A DNA stretch of 37,362 bases from an uncultured Gammaproteobacteria bacterium (GTDB lineage: Bacteria > Pseudomonadota > Gammaproteobacteria > GCA-001735895): contig CAMYML010000009.1 of the NCBI GenBank assembly GCA_947259305.1, forward strand, positions 1-37,362, written 5' to 3'. The notes below the pieces were generated by a model, which saw nothing but the letters and a program-made list of their open reading frames with translations, had not been told where the DNA came from and searched no databases. Below, piece by piece: positions 10,206-19,879 of this stretch. The translations under genes and the position numbers were made by a program. How positions within the stretch are numbered: the stretch's first letter is position 1; the number at the start of each line of letters is the position of its first letter.

Positions 10206-11042
10206 ATGAAATATCTTCCAAAGATCCTTTTTGCTAGCACCCTCCTGCTCTGGCTTAGCAGCTGCAGCTTCGCCGACATGGCTTACAACAATGCGCCCAG
10301 CTTCGTCGCCGGCGAACTCGAAGAAGCCTTCGACCTGAGCGAGGCGCAAAGCAGCCAGCTCGACTCCCGGCTCGATCGGTTTTTCATCTGGCACCGCCAG
10401 GAAGAACTGAGCCGTTACCGGGAATTTCTCGAGCGCGCCGCCCTCGACGCGGCAGACGGCATCACGGCGAGCGAATTTCTGACCCTGCGAAACGATATCG
10501 GCGCCGCCTGGAACCGCTCGCTCGAAAAGGGTATCGACAGTCTCGGTGACCTGTTCGCCAATCTGACACCGGCGCAAATCGAGCAGTATCGGCAGTATCA
10601 CCGCGAAAGCTCCGAGGAGTACCAGGACTATCTCGAAAAATCAGCGCAACAACGAGAGATCTACCGTGTAGAACGCAGTTTCGAACACCTCGAAAACTGG
10701 TTCGGCGAATTCGACTTCCTGGTGGAGGAAAGAATTATGCAACGCCTGCGGCAGGTGCCCGATATTTACCAATCCTGGATCGAGTACCGCGAACGGCGTC
10801 ACCAGGCGCTGGTCAGTGCGTTGAAAAGGGGCCTGACCGTGCAACAGCTGAAAGTCATCATGCTGGATCCATCGACCGATCATGCCCGCGCTTTCCAGCC
10901 GGCACGCCAGGCTTACTGGCAGGCTTACGCGCAAGCGCTCGAAGATATCAGTTCCTGGCTGAGCGAGGGGCAACGACAGCACGCGGTCAGCCGTTTACAG
11001 AGATACGCCCGCCTCGTCGAACGCCTGCGCGGCGCAGATTAG
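10206..11042 (+). CDS. DUF6279-like lipoprotein
   Basis: Lipobox LLWLSSC; YNNAPSFVAGELEEAFDLSEAQSSQLDSRLDRFFIWHRQEELSRYREFLERAA resembles DUF6279 proteins. Confidence 0.75.
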   Translation: MKYLPKILFASTLLLWLSSCSFADMAYNNAPSFVAGELEEAFDLSEAQSSQLDSRLDRFFIWHRQEELSRYREFLERAALDAADGITASEFLTLRNDIGAAWNRSLEKGIDSLGDLFANLTPAQIEQYRQYHRESSEEYQDYLEKSAQQREIYRVERSFEHLENWFGEFDFLVEERIMQRLRQVPDIYQSWIEYRERRHQALVSALKRGLTVQQLKVIMLDPSTDHARAFQPARQAYWQAYAQALEDISSWLSEGQRQHAVSRLQRYARLVERLRGAD

Positions 11043-11129
11043 CGCTACGCTCCGATTGCATTAGCCCTGAGCGCGGATCACAATAGCTGGACAATCCATC
11101 CAGCATCCCCAGGTTAAGCCGGAAGATCA

Positions 11130-11612
11130 ATGCGCAATAGAATCTCGGGTGAAAATGTAGAAAAAAGTTCTTCTTTCAAGTCGGCACAAGACTCGGCAGT
11201 CGAATACGCGAAAAACCCCAAAAAACTGAATGAGCTGCTCGACCGCGCGCTGAAGAAGGCCCATTCCAGCAAAGGACGACTGCTTGAGGTATGGGAATCC
11301 CTGCAGGCCAGCTTCAGGCTGCTGCGAGCCTATGCCACGGGCCGCTACCGGGATATTCCCTGGACGAGCCTGGTGTCGATCGTGGCCGCGGTGATTTACT
11401 TTGTCATGCCACTCGACCTGATTCCAGACTTCATCCTGGCGCTCGGTTTGATCGACGACGCCGCGCTGCTGGGATGGATACTAACGTCCCTGAAAACCGA
11501 TATCGACAATTTCATCGAATGGGAAAGGTCACAGGCGACAGGCAAAGATAATGACGCGAGTAAATCAGATCCTGCAACCCTGCAGGAGCGGAATCAGGAA
11601 GCAGATAACTGA
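11130..11612 (+). CDS. YkvA family / DUF1232 membrane protein
   Basis: Y(R)DIPWTSLVSIVAAVIYFVMPLDLIPDFILALGLIDDAALLGWIL is the DUF1232 motif. Confidence 0.85.
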   Translation: MRNRISGENVEKSSSFKSAQDSAVEYAKNPKKLNELLDRALKKAHSSKGRLLEVWESLQASFRLLRAYATGRYRDIPWTSLVSIVAAVIYFVMPLDLIPDFILALGLIDDAALLGWILTSLKTDIDNFIEWERSQATGKDNDASKSDPATLQERNQEADN

Positions 11613-11644
11613 ACCACGGAAATCAGGAAAGCGCCTGCCCAGGT

Positions 11645-11830
11645 TCAAGCGAGATCGGACAGCATCAGCAATAGGCCGATTACTGCAAATGCGGCGCCGA
11701 CAACCGCCAGGCGGGCAACCAGTTCAGAATAGGCAATACGCGCTATCAGTGGGCTCTCTAACCTGTCCTTTAGCCAGAACAGGCCGATGATCGCCAACAC
11801 CATGCTCACGCCGGTGAGAAAAAAATACAT
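11645..11830 (-). CDS. Small two-TM membrane protein, unknown function
   Basis: 61-aa ORF with two hydrophobic helices; intergenic position, no competing ORF of known function. Confidence 0.5.
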   Translation of the reverse strand: MYFFLTGVSMVLAIIGLFWLKDRLESPLIARIAYSELVARLAVVGAAFAVIGLLLMLSDLA

Positions 11831-12041
11831 GTAATAAATCCTCCCACGTTTACTCCTCGATGATGGCTTGCGCCCGGCGCAGCGCTTCGATGCGGCCAGC
11901 CAGCATTTTTTCCCTGCCCGGTCTTTCCCTGTAGATATCTGCTTCGATGGCGAATTTAAATTCCGGCGGCCGATATGAAGACTATCGATCGCTCGTTGTT
12001 GGCAATGCCGATGTAATTGACTACGTGTATAGCCAACCTGC

Positions 12042-12746
12042 TTACCCGCGCTTGAACTTGCCGGTTTGCAGGTAATGAATCACCTGGTCGATGACCTTGT
12101 CGTTGCGCATCATGAAAGTATGCGTAACCTCCATTTCGAGGTGATCGCGCATGCCTTCAAGCTTGGTGTTTTCGACCGAGACCTTGCCGTCGTCGGTTCC
12201 CGGAATCATGTTCGACAGGAACAGGTTGACGCTGCGCGTGCCGGCAATGATGCCGAGATCGAAATCGGCGCCGCCGAGCTTGTTGGGTACGCTGGTGGCG
12301 CCGGTACCGAGTTCCAGTCCGGCGTCGCCGTGCACAAAGTAAAATCCCGGAAAATCGCGCAGCTTGTCGATCACTTCGCTGCCCTTGTTGGGCGGCCCCA
12401 GCATGACCACCCGCCCGAGGTTGCCGATCTGATGATTGCGCAGGTACTGACGCACCAGTATGCCGCCCAGCGAATGGGTGACGAAGTGAACCCTGCCCGT
12501 CTCCGCGCAAGCCGCCAGCGCCGGGCCGATCGCCTGCTCGGCGAGCCTGGCAACGTTGTTGCGGGTCGACTCGTAGCTGACGTTCTGCACGCAATAACCC
12601 TGCTCCAACAGCGCTTTTTCGAGCTTCTGCATCGAGCGTTCGCTGCGCGCGAGACCATGCAGCAGGATTACGCTATCGGCTACGGACGGCATTGGCAGGA
12701 CAGTCAGTGCTAACGCGCAGGCGAGGAATCTAGCCCTCGATTTCAT
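12042..12746 (-). CDS. Secreted alpha/beta hydrolase (lipase-like)
   Basis: Signal peptide; VILLHGLARSERSM, VHFVTHSLGGILVRQYL (GxSxG = HSLGG), VMLGPPNKGSEV. Confidence 0.85.
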   Translation of the reverse strand: MKSRARFLACALALTVLPMPSVADSVILLHGLARSERSMQKLEKALLEQGYCVQNVSYESTRNNVARLAEQAIGPALAACAETGRVHFVTHSLGGILVRQYLRNHQIGNLGRVVMLGPPNKGSEVIDKLRDFPGFYFVHGDAGLELGTGATSVPNKLGGADFDLGIIAGTRSVNLFLSNMIPGTDDGKVSVENTKLEGMRDHLEMEVTHTFMMRNDKVIDQVIHYLQTGKFKRG

Positions 12747-13143
12747 CCGTGTCGTACTGCCCCGAAAGTTTGCGACGCACGTGCGACCAGGACATACCGA
12801 CCGCGAGCACAAATGACAGCACGACCATCACGACCCAGGTGATCGCGGTGGGATTGTCGAGACTGATGAGTTGCCAATGGACGAGTAACCAGATGAAAAT
12901 GCTGAAAAAGGCAACCGCCAGGATCGTGCCGAGCGCACCGAGTGAGTTCCAGGTCGCGCGCAGGAACATAATCCAGCCGATCAGCAACACGATACCGGAT
13001 GCGGCCAGGTATACCTTGTCGACCTCCATATTAAACAGGCCCACCCAGGAGTAACCGCTGGGGTTATAGGTCACGAATACAAGCAAAATCGCAAACAGCA
13101 GGCGCAGCAGGAAACTAACAAAGTCAAAATCGTTACGGGCCAT
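12730..13143 (-). CDS. DUF6524-like integral membrane protein
   Basis: MARNDFDFVSFLLRLLFAILLVFVTYNPSGYSWVGLF; four hydrophobic helices; overlaps the start of the hydrolase gene. Confidence 0.6.
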   Translation of the reverse strand: MARNDFDFVSFLLRLLFAILLVFVTYNPSGYSWVGLFNMEVDKVYLAASGIVLLIGWIMFLRATWNSLGALGTILAVAFFSIFIWLLVHWQLISLDNPTAITWVVMVVLSFVLAVGMSWSHVRRKLSGQYDTDEIEG

Positions 13144-13284
13144 TTTTCGAGCTTCACAAAAAAACACTATTTTAACAGACACAAGCGCGCGGATACCAAT
13201 TCACATGCAGTCGCAATGAAATTAAATTCTACCCGCCGCCTGCGGTGAACCCTGCCGCGGCAGTAAACCCGAATTAAATGCGGC

Positions 13285-14457
13285 TTAGCGGTTGAGCAGC
13301 TTGATCTGTGCGCGCCGATCGACCGCCCAGGCGTATTGCTGGGGCCACATTTGATAATCGGGATCGACCCCGAGCGCCTCGGCCGCATGCAACGGCCAGA
13401 AGGGATCGTGCATGATTTCCCGCCCCAGCGCGACCAGGTCGGCGCCACCGCTTTGCAGGATTTCCTCGGCCTGGTGCGGATCGATGATAACCCCAACCGC
13501 CATCGACCTGATTCCCGCTTCGTCCCGGATTCGACGCGCAAAAGGCACCTGGAAGCCGGGCGCCCTGGCCGAATCCGCGGTCAGCGGTTTCCCGGTATCG
13601 TCGCTGCGAAAGCGCGGCGCGCCGCCAATGCCGCCGGAGGAGCAGTCGATAACATCGGCACCGGCCTCGGTCATGCGCCGGCTGAACAGCACCGAGTCAT
13701 CCAGGGTCCAACCGCCTTCCCTGCCATCGATGGCGGAGATGCGCGCGAACAGCGGCAATTCATCGGGTATCGCGGCGCGCACCGCTGCGGTCACTTCCAG
13801 CGGAAAGCGCATGCGACCCTCGAGATCGCTGCCGTAGGCATCATCGCGTTCATTGCCGAGCGGCGACAGAAAACTGTGCAACAGGTAACCGTGCGCCATG
13901 TGCAGTTCAAGCACGCGAAAACCGACCTCGACGGCGCGTCGCGCCGCGTCCACGAATGCCTGCTTGACCTGCTGCAAGCCGGCGGCATCCAGTTCGCTCG
14001 GGATGTGCCAACCGTCGGCCACCGGCAGCGCCGATGGCGCCACGGTTTGCCAGGGCGCGCCTGCGGTGGCGCTGTCTGCCTGGTTGAGTGGAAGCGGACC
14101 CCCGGCGGAGAACGGCGGCCGCGTCGAGGCCTTGCGCCCCGCGTGCGCCAGCTGCAGACCCGGCACGCAACCCATCGATTCGATAAATTCGGTTATCGGG
14201 CGCAAGGCCTCGGCCTGATCGTCGCTCCAGATACCGAGACAGGCCGGGGTAATCCGTCCGCGCGCTTCGACCGCGGTTGCCTCGGTGAACACCAGGCCGG
14301 CCTTGCCGCGGGCAAAGGTACTGAGGTGGGCAAAATGCCAGGGTTGCGCAAAGCCTTCGACGGCCGAGTACATGCACAGCGGCGACACCACGATGCGGTT
14401 GGGTAGCACGGTGCCGCGCAGGGTCAGGGGTTCAAACAGCTTCACGGGTTCGCTCAT
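13285..14457 (-). CDS. NADH:flavin oxidoreductase, old yellow enzyme family (YqjM-like)
   Basis: LFEPLTLRGTVLPNRIVVSPLCMYSA, QLAHAGRKAS, HMAHGYLLHSFLSPLGNERDDAYGSDLEGRMRF, VALGREIMHDPFWPLHAA. Confidence 0.93.
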   Translation of the reverse strand: MSEPVKLFEPLTLRGTVLPNRIVVSPLCMYSAVEGFAQPWHFAHLSTFARGKAGLVFTEATAVEARGRITPACLGIWSDDQAEALRPITEFIESMGCVPGLQLAHAGRKASTRPPFSAGGPLPLNQADSATAGAPWQTVAPSALPVADGWHIPSELDAAGLQQVKQAFVDAARRAVEVGFRVLELHMAHGYLLHSFLSPLGNERDDAYGSDLEGRMRFPLEVTAAVRAAIPDELPLFARISAIDGREGGWTLDDSVLFSRRMTEAGADVIDCSSGGIGGAPRFRSDDTGKPLTADSARAPGFQVPFARRIRDEAGIRSMAVGVIIDPHQAEEILQSGGADLVALGREIMHDPFWPLHAAEALGVDPDYQMWPQQYAWAVDRRAQIKLLNR

Positions 14458-14624
14458 GTCATCTCGATCCTGGGTCATAAAAGGCGACATTATTAGCCTT
14501 AGCACCGGAGATTTCAAAACAAACCGATGCCGGCGATACAGGCATCGGCTTTGTCTTGCAAGATTAATGCTTTTCCATTAGCGCGAATTCAACTTCCACG
14601 AATACCATTATTAATGGCGCTGCC

Positions 14625-16697
14625 TCAGGCCGCGGGCTCAAGCGCGGCAAACCTGATCCTGAATTCGGCGCCCGGCTCGCAGTTGACCACGTCGACCTCG
14701 GCCTGCATCGCGCTCGCCAGCTGCTGCACCAGCGCCAGGCCGATACCGGTACCGACGGTTTCGCGCGTGAGCTCGTTTTCGCTGCGGTAGAACAGCCTGA
14801 ATATCTTCTTCATCTGATCGGGCGCAATGCCGGGGCCGAAATCGCGCACCGAGAACTGGAGCCTGCCGTCGCGCAGCCGCCGGTAGTCGATATCGACGCG
14901 CCGCGTCGCGGCGTTGGCGGAAAACTTGAGCGCGTTATCGACCAGGTTGATAAAGATCTGCAGGAACCAGTCAATGTCAATTTGCACGGACAGCGATTCG
15001 ACTTCGACCGCGCCGCAAATCTTCAGCTCGAATCCCGAGGGCTCCAGCTGCGACTCGAGCCGCGGTTTCAGTTCGGCCAGCGCGTCGCCGACGGTGACGG
15101 CACTCAAGTTTGCCACCTGCTCGTTGCGAGACATGCGCGCCAGCTGCAGCACGTTATTGATCAGCCGCGTCAGCCGTTCGGCCTCGTGAAAGATAAAGTC
15201 GTAATAGGTCTTGCGCTTTGCCTCGTCGGCCCAGCCCTCGCGCAGCATTTCGCCATACATGCGGATCGAGGTCAGCGGCGTCTTCAGTTCATGACTGACC
15301 GCGGACACGAAATCCTGCTGCTGGCGCGCCAACGCCAGCTGGCGCTGCCCCAGGCGTAACAGCATGAAGCAGCCACCGATCAGCACGACCGCGAGCACCA
15401 GCGCCGACCAGAGTATGACCTTGCCACCGGCGCCGATCGGCAGTCGAGCCAGCGTGTAAATCAGTTCGATATCGCCAAACGGCGCGATCAGGCGCGCCTG
15501 GTAGAGCAATTCATTGCTTTCCTGCTCCGCGCCAGGGCGATACAGGCTGCCGTAGTCCGCGGCAAAGCTGCGTAAGATCGCGCCTCGATAGGCGACGATC
15601 AGTTTACTCATCGACGACAGCTCCGATTCACGAAACGCGGGCGCGATCAGGCGCTCGATGAAACTGGCCTGGTCGAACAGGATACCCTGCACATAGCGTT
15701 CATCCTGGTGCCAGACGCGGCGAAACAGCACGAAATGGCCGCTGTCGAGCAGCGCGAATTCCATCGGCTCGACTTCGCTTTCGAAAGTCTGGATACGGAT
15801 TGCGCGCTGCTCCACTATCTGCTCGGCAAGCCTGTCCCGATCATCGACGGATTCGTCGAGGCTCTGCTCCAGGCTAACGGCATCTTCGAGTATCGCCCGC
15901 GGCAGGTTAACCTTTTCCTTGCGCGAGCGCTTGGCCGCGGCCTGCTTTCCGGCTTCCAGCTGCCGCTCAGCGGACGCGACCTCGTAACTGTCCTCGAGTT
16001 TCAGGTCCTTGACCTGGTCCACGGGGGCCTTGCTTTCGGCCGGGGTGACCAGCGCACGCGAGGTCAGTTCATCGAAGGCCGACTGCCCCTGTTTGCTGAG
16101 TTTCGGCAGTGCGCGATACTGGCTACCGCTATCGAGTTCGCTGGCGAGCGTCGGGCTGTCGGCGCGCGGTTCGCGCGCGCTTTCCTCTTCGGCCTGCAAG
16201 CGGCCGACCGCGGGCGCCGCGGCGACATCGCTTTTGCCCACCAGCCGGTTTTGATCGAGGATACCGCGGATGCGGCCTTCCTGTTGCTCGCGCTGGCGCA
16301 ATTCAGACGGCGAAATGCCGTAGTTTGCCGCATCGGTCGCGGGCACGATCGGCGTGCGCAGCTGGCCCGAGGCGTCGACCTGGAAATACCCGAGCAGGCC
16401 GGGGGCCTCGGCCTGCAGCGGATACTCGGACAGTGGCGAGCGCTGTAAAAACGCGGTATCGTCGGATCCGGTTACATTGAGAAATTCATAGTCGCTGATC
16501 GGCCGCTTTTCCTCGCGCTCGATCAAATCGCGAAATCCGCTATCGACGCGCCGCGAAAGCTCACGCGCGAGCCGTTGGTGCTGGTAGAACGCTTCCCATT
16601 TCAACTGCCCGTAAGCCTGGTAAACCAGGATCGAGGTGGGAATCGCCAGCGCCAGGAAGAACAACACCAGCAACAGGGAGAGGCGTCGCTGGGTCAT
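14625..16697 (-). CDS. Membrane sensor histidine kinase with large (~400 aa) periplasmic region
   Basis: TM1 near N-terminus, TM2 VILWSALVLAVVLIGGCFMLLRL, H-box SHELKTPLTSIRMYGEML, N-box FINLVDNALKFS, G-boxes DFGPGIA and GTGIGLALVQQL; overlaps the response regulator by ATGA. Confidence 0.93.
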   Translation of the reverse strand: MTQRRLSLLLVLFFLALAIPTSILVYQAYGQLKWEAFYQHQRLARELSRRVDSGFRDLIEREEKRPISDYEFLNVTGSDDTAFLQRSPLSEYPLQAEAPGLLGYFQVDASGQLRTPIVPATDAANYGISPSELRQREQQEGRIRGILDQNRLVGKSDVAAAPAVGRLQAEEESAREPRADSPTLASELDSGSQYRALPKLSKQGQSAFDELTSRALVTPAESKAPVDQVKDLKLEDSYEVASAERQLEAGKQAAAKRSRKEKVNLPRAILEDAVSLEQSLDESVDDRDRLAEQIVEQRAIRIQTFESEVEPMEFALLDSGHFVLFRRVWHQDERYVQGILFDQASFIERLIAPAFRESELSSMSKLIVAYRGAILRSFAADYGSLYRPGAEQESNELLYQARLIAPFGDIELIYTLARLPIGAGGKVILWSALVLAVVLIGGCFMLLRLGQRQLALARQQQDFVSAVSHELKTPLTSIRMYGEMLREGWADEAKRKTYYDFIFHEAERLTRLINNVLQLARMSRNEQVANLSAVTVGDALAELKPRLESQLEPSGFELKICGAVEVESLSVQIDIDWFLQIFINLVDNALKFSANAATRRVDIDYRRLRDGRLQFSVRDFGPGIAPDQMKKIFRLFYRSENELTRETVGTGIGLALVQQLASAMQAEVDVVNCEPGAEFRIRFAALEPAA

Positions 16698-17389
16698 TGC
16701 GCGGCGAGCATCAAGCGGTAGCCGGCCCCGCGCACGGTGACGATCGCCGCCGGATTGGCGGCATCGGTTTCGATCTTGCGGCGCAGCTTGGCGATGTGAA
16801 TATCGACGGTGCGGGTTTCGATCTCCATGTGGTTGGCGTAGCCCCAGACGCGCGCCAGTAATTCCTCGCGCGCCACCGGTCGGTCAGATTGCTGCGCCAG
16901 GTACTGCAACAGATCCATTTCACGACGGGTAAACACCGTCTCGCCCGCCGACAGGTTCTCGGTGTCGATAAGCAGACCGTTATTCAACCTGATCTCGCGC
17001 GCGTTATCCCTCGCAATGCCTGAGCGGCGCAACACCGCCTGCACGCGCAACACCAGTTGCGTCACCGAAAAAGGCTTGGCGACATAGTCGTCGGCGCCCA
17101 ACGTCAGTCCCTGCACAATGTCCTCGTCGCTCGATTTCGCGGTCAGCATGATAACCGGTTGCTGCCGATCCTGCTGGCGAATGCGATTGCAGATTTCGAA
17201 TCCGTCGACACCGGGCAGCATGACGTCGAGCAAAATCAGGTTGAATTTTCCGCTCAGGGCCAGGCGCAGGCCGTCGTCGCCATTATCCGCGGTTTCGACT
17301 TCGTAACCATGGTAGACGAACACGTCCACCAGGCCGCTGCGAATCGCGGCTTCATCTTCGACCACCAGTAAACGCGCCTTTTGCGCCAT
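16694..17389 (-). CDS. OmpR-family response regulator
   Basis: LLVVEDEAAIRSGL, LILLDVMLPGVDGFEIC, MLTAKSSDEDIVQGLTLGADDYVAKPFS, winged-helix C-terminus TVDIHIAKLRRKIE...TVRGAGYRL. Confidence 0.95.
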   Translation of the reverse strand: MAQKARLLVVEDEAAIRSGLVDVFVYHGYEVETADNGDDGLRLALSGKFNLILLDVMLPGVDGFEICNRIRQQDRQQPVIMLTAKSSDEDIVQGLTLGADDYVAKPFSVTQLVLRVQAVLRRSGIARDNAREIRLNNGLLIDTENLSAGETVFTRREMDLLQYLAQQSDRPVAREELLARVWGYANHMEIETRTVDIHIAKLRRKIETDAANPAAIVTVRGAGYRLMLAAQ

Positions 17390-17441
17390 CGGCTTTACCC
17401 TCTTTATGAACATCTCAATCCTAGCATTCCAGCCCGGCGGC

Positions 17442-17460
17442 TTTGTAAATTTTTTGTAAA
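17442..17460. promoter_or_regulatory. Candidate response-regulator binding site in divergent promoter region
   Basis: Direct repeat TTTGTAAA at 17442 and 17453 (11-bp phasing, typical of OmpR-family sites) between the RR and PspA-like genes. Confidence 0.4.
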
Positions 17461-17554
17461 CGCCAAACGCCAGGTTTTACCAAAGCCTGTCTGTTTTAAC
17501 GCCCATCCCTGAACCAGAATAAGTTCACCTTTTAGCAACAATGGAGCAAACGAC

Positions 17555-18085
17555 ATGGCATTGATTACACGACTCTCGCGACTGTTCGAGGCCGATTTTC
17601 ACGCGGTGCTGGATCGCATCGAGGAACCGGATCTGCAATTGAAGCAGGCGGTGCGCGAAATGCAGTTCGCCCTTGACCAGGACCGGCAACGCATCAAGCT
17701 GCTGCAACACGAGGCCGATCAACTGGCCAGGACGACGTCCGCCGTGCTGACCAATCTCAAGGGCTTCGACGAAGAACTCGATATTTGCCTGGCCGCCAAA
17801 AAGGATGATCTGGCGCGCGACCTGGTGCGGCGCAAGCTCGCGGCTGAAAAACAGCTGCAGGCATTGAAACAGCAGTCCGCTGGCGTCGACGCGCAGCAAC
17901 GGCAGCTTACGACTGAAATCGAAGAGCAAAGCCAGCAACTGACCAGCATGAAGCAAAAACTGGAATTGCTGGTGAGCGACGACGGCTCGCCTGCCGGCGG
18001 CGACTTCAGCCACGCCGATACAATCCGCAACGATGAAATCGAAATTGCGCTGCTGCGTGAAAAGCAACGGAGGGCAAAGTCATGA
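17555..18085 (+). CDS. PspA/IM30 family protein, short form (176 aa)
   Basis: MALITRLSRLFEADFHAVLDRIEEPDLQLKQAVREMQFALDQDRQRIKLLQHEADQLA; coiled-coil organisation, DLARDLVRRKL motif as in PspA. Confidence 0.85.
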   Translation: MALITRLSRLFEADFHAVLDRIEEPDLQLKQAVREMQFALDQDRQRIKLLQHEADQLARTTSAVLTNLKGFDEELDICLAAKKDDLARDLVRRKLAAEKQLQALKQQSAGVDAQQRQLTTEIEEQSQQLTSMKQKLELLVSDDGSPAGGDFSHADTIRNDEIEIALLREKQRRAKS

Positions 18086-18648
18086 AAACACCCGGAATCA
18101 TCGATGGTCTCATCCTGGCGTTCGTGATCAGCCTGGGCGCCGGCGCGGCAAATCTCGTACTGGGCGGCTTCATCGGCTATGGCACGCTGTTCAACCTGGT
18201 GCTGCTGGCGGCGGCGCTGACTTACCTCCTGTACCTGTTTAAACGCAGCAGCGCCCGTGTCGGCCGCGTGGTTATGCTCGCCGCCTGGGCGACGCTGAGC
18301 CTCGCCTGCTGGTTTTTCGAGGTCCATTTGTTCGAACAGGTGCTGCTACAGGCCGGGTTTATCTGGCTCGTGCGCGCGCTCTACTTCCACGGCACGCTGT
18401 TCGCGGCGGCGCTCGATTTCGGCCTGGTATCCGCCGGACTCGCGGCGGGTGCCTGGGCCATGGTCAACACCGGCAGCCTGGCCGCAGCGCTGTGGAGCTT
18501 CTTCCTGATCCAGTCGCTGTTCGGCTGGATCCCGGATTTGAGCCGCAAGCAGCGCGGCGAATCTTACCGCGGCCAGTCTGATTATTCGGCTTTCCAGTCG
18601 GCACACCGCGTCGCACTCGACGCCGTGCGCAAACTCACCCAACCCTGA
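18082..18648 (+). CDS. Multi-pass membrane protein of unknown function, in operon with PspA-like and vWA genes
   Basis: ATGA overlap with upstream PspA-like ORF; about five hydrophobic helices; cytosolic-looking tail. Confidence 0.8.
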   Translation: MKTPGIIDGLILAFVISLGAGAANLVLGGFIGYGTLFNLVLLAAALTYLLYLFKRSSARVGRVVMLAAWATLSLACWFFEVHLFEQVLLQAGFIWLVRALYFHGTLFAAALDFGLVSAGLAAGAWAMVNTGSLAAALWSFFLIQSLFGWIPDLSRKQRGESYRGQSDYSAFQSAHRVALDAVRKLTQP

Positions 18649-18662
18649 AACGGAGAAAACTC

Positions 18663-19871
18663 ATGAACTACAAAACATTCAATCCAAAGATAGTCGCCCT
18701 GGTGCTGATCATAGCCACCGCCACCGGCATTGCGCTGTTTCCGCTGCTAAAACAGGCGCAGGCGATTAATACCACCAGGACCACGACCGCGCTACCGGGT
18801 CAGAGCCACCGTATCGAAGTGGTTTTTATTCTCGATACCACCAGCAGCATGAGTGGCCTGATCCAGGCGGCCAGGGAAAAGATCTGGTCGATCGCGACCA
18901 CCATGGCCTCGGCCCAGGAAAATCCCGACATCAAGATGGGGCTGGTCGCGTTTCGCGATCGTGGCGATGCCTATATCACGCGGGTTTACGATCTGTCTGA
19001 AGACCTCGATTCGATGTATGCCAGCTTGATGGACTTTCGCGCAGAGGGTGGCGGTGACGGCCCGGAGAGCGTCAACCAGGCACTGCATGACGCCATCCAC
19101 AAGGTTTCGTGGAGTCAGGACGGCAATGTCTACAGGGTAGCGTTCCTGGTCGGCGATGCGCCGCCGCACATGGATTATCACAACGACGTCAAGTACCCGG
19201 TGACCCTGGCCGCGGCCAAACGCAAGGGTATCGTGGTCAACACGATCCAGAGCGGTCAGCACCAGTACACGCGGCCCGCCTGGCAGCAGATCGCGGCGCT
19301 GGGTCACGGCAATTACTTTCAGGTCGAAGACTCAGGTAATGCGGTTGCGGTGACCACACCCTTCGACGAAAAACTGTCAACCCTGGCCGCCGAACTCGAA
19401 GATACCCGGCTCTACTACGGTGATGCTGAAACCCGCGAAAAACAAAAAGCGAAACTCGATGCGAGCGCGAAACTGCGCAAGGAATTGTCGACCGAGGCGC
19501 TGGCCAGGCGCTCCGAATACAACGCGACCGACAGCGGCAAGAAAAACTTTCTCGGTGAAAGCGAACTGGTCGATGCGATAACTTCGGGTCGGGTCGCGCT
19601 GGAGGAAATCGAGGCAAGTAACCTGCCGCACAGCCTGCAGCTAATGGCGCCGGCAGCGCAAATGGAAGTCATTAACGAGCAGGCGCATCGCCGCGATCAG
19701 TTGAAGCAGGAAATCAGGCAGCTGTCCGACTCGCGTAATCGCTTCATCAAGGAAAAGGTTGCCGCCGAGGGCGGCGCCGACGACTCACTGGATGAAAAGA
19801 TTTACCGCTCGGTAAAGGATCAGGCGGCGTCGGTCGGGCTTACCTACGAGAGCGACAGCGCGAAGTACTAG
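18663..19871 (+). CDS. Membrane-anchored von Willebrand factor A (vWA) domain protein
   Basis: N-terminal TM; VVFILDTTSSMSGLI MIDAS (DxTxS), GLVAFRDRGDAYITRVYDLSEDL, GGGDGPESVNQALHDAI, VAFLVGDAPPHMDYHNDVKYP. Confidence 0.92.
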   Translation: MNYKTFNPKIVALVLIIATATGIALFPLLKQAQAINTTRTTTALPGQSHRIEVVFILDTTSSMSGLIQAAREKIWSIATTMASAQENPDIKMGLVAFRDRGDAYITRVYDLSEDLDSMYASLMDFRAEGGGDGPESVNQALHDAIHKVSWSQDGNVYRVAFLVGDAPPHMDYHNDVKYPVTLAAAKRKGIVVNTIQSGQHQYTRPAWQQIAALGHGNYFQVEDSGNAVAVTTPFDEKLSTLAAELEDTRLYYGDAETREKQKAKLDASAKLRKELSTEALARRSEYNATDSGKKNFLGESELVDAITSGRVALEEIEASNLPHSLQLMAPAAQMEVINEQAHRRDQLKQEIRQLSDSRNRFIKEKVAAEGGADDSLDEKIYRSVKDQAASVGLTYESDSAKY

Positions 19872-19879
19872 TAACAACA

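Noticed and set aside
13336-14406. 356-aa plus-strand ORF opposite the OYE-family gene
   Set aside because: Antisense shadow ORF without recognisable domain
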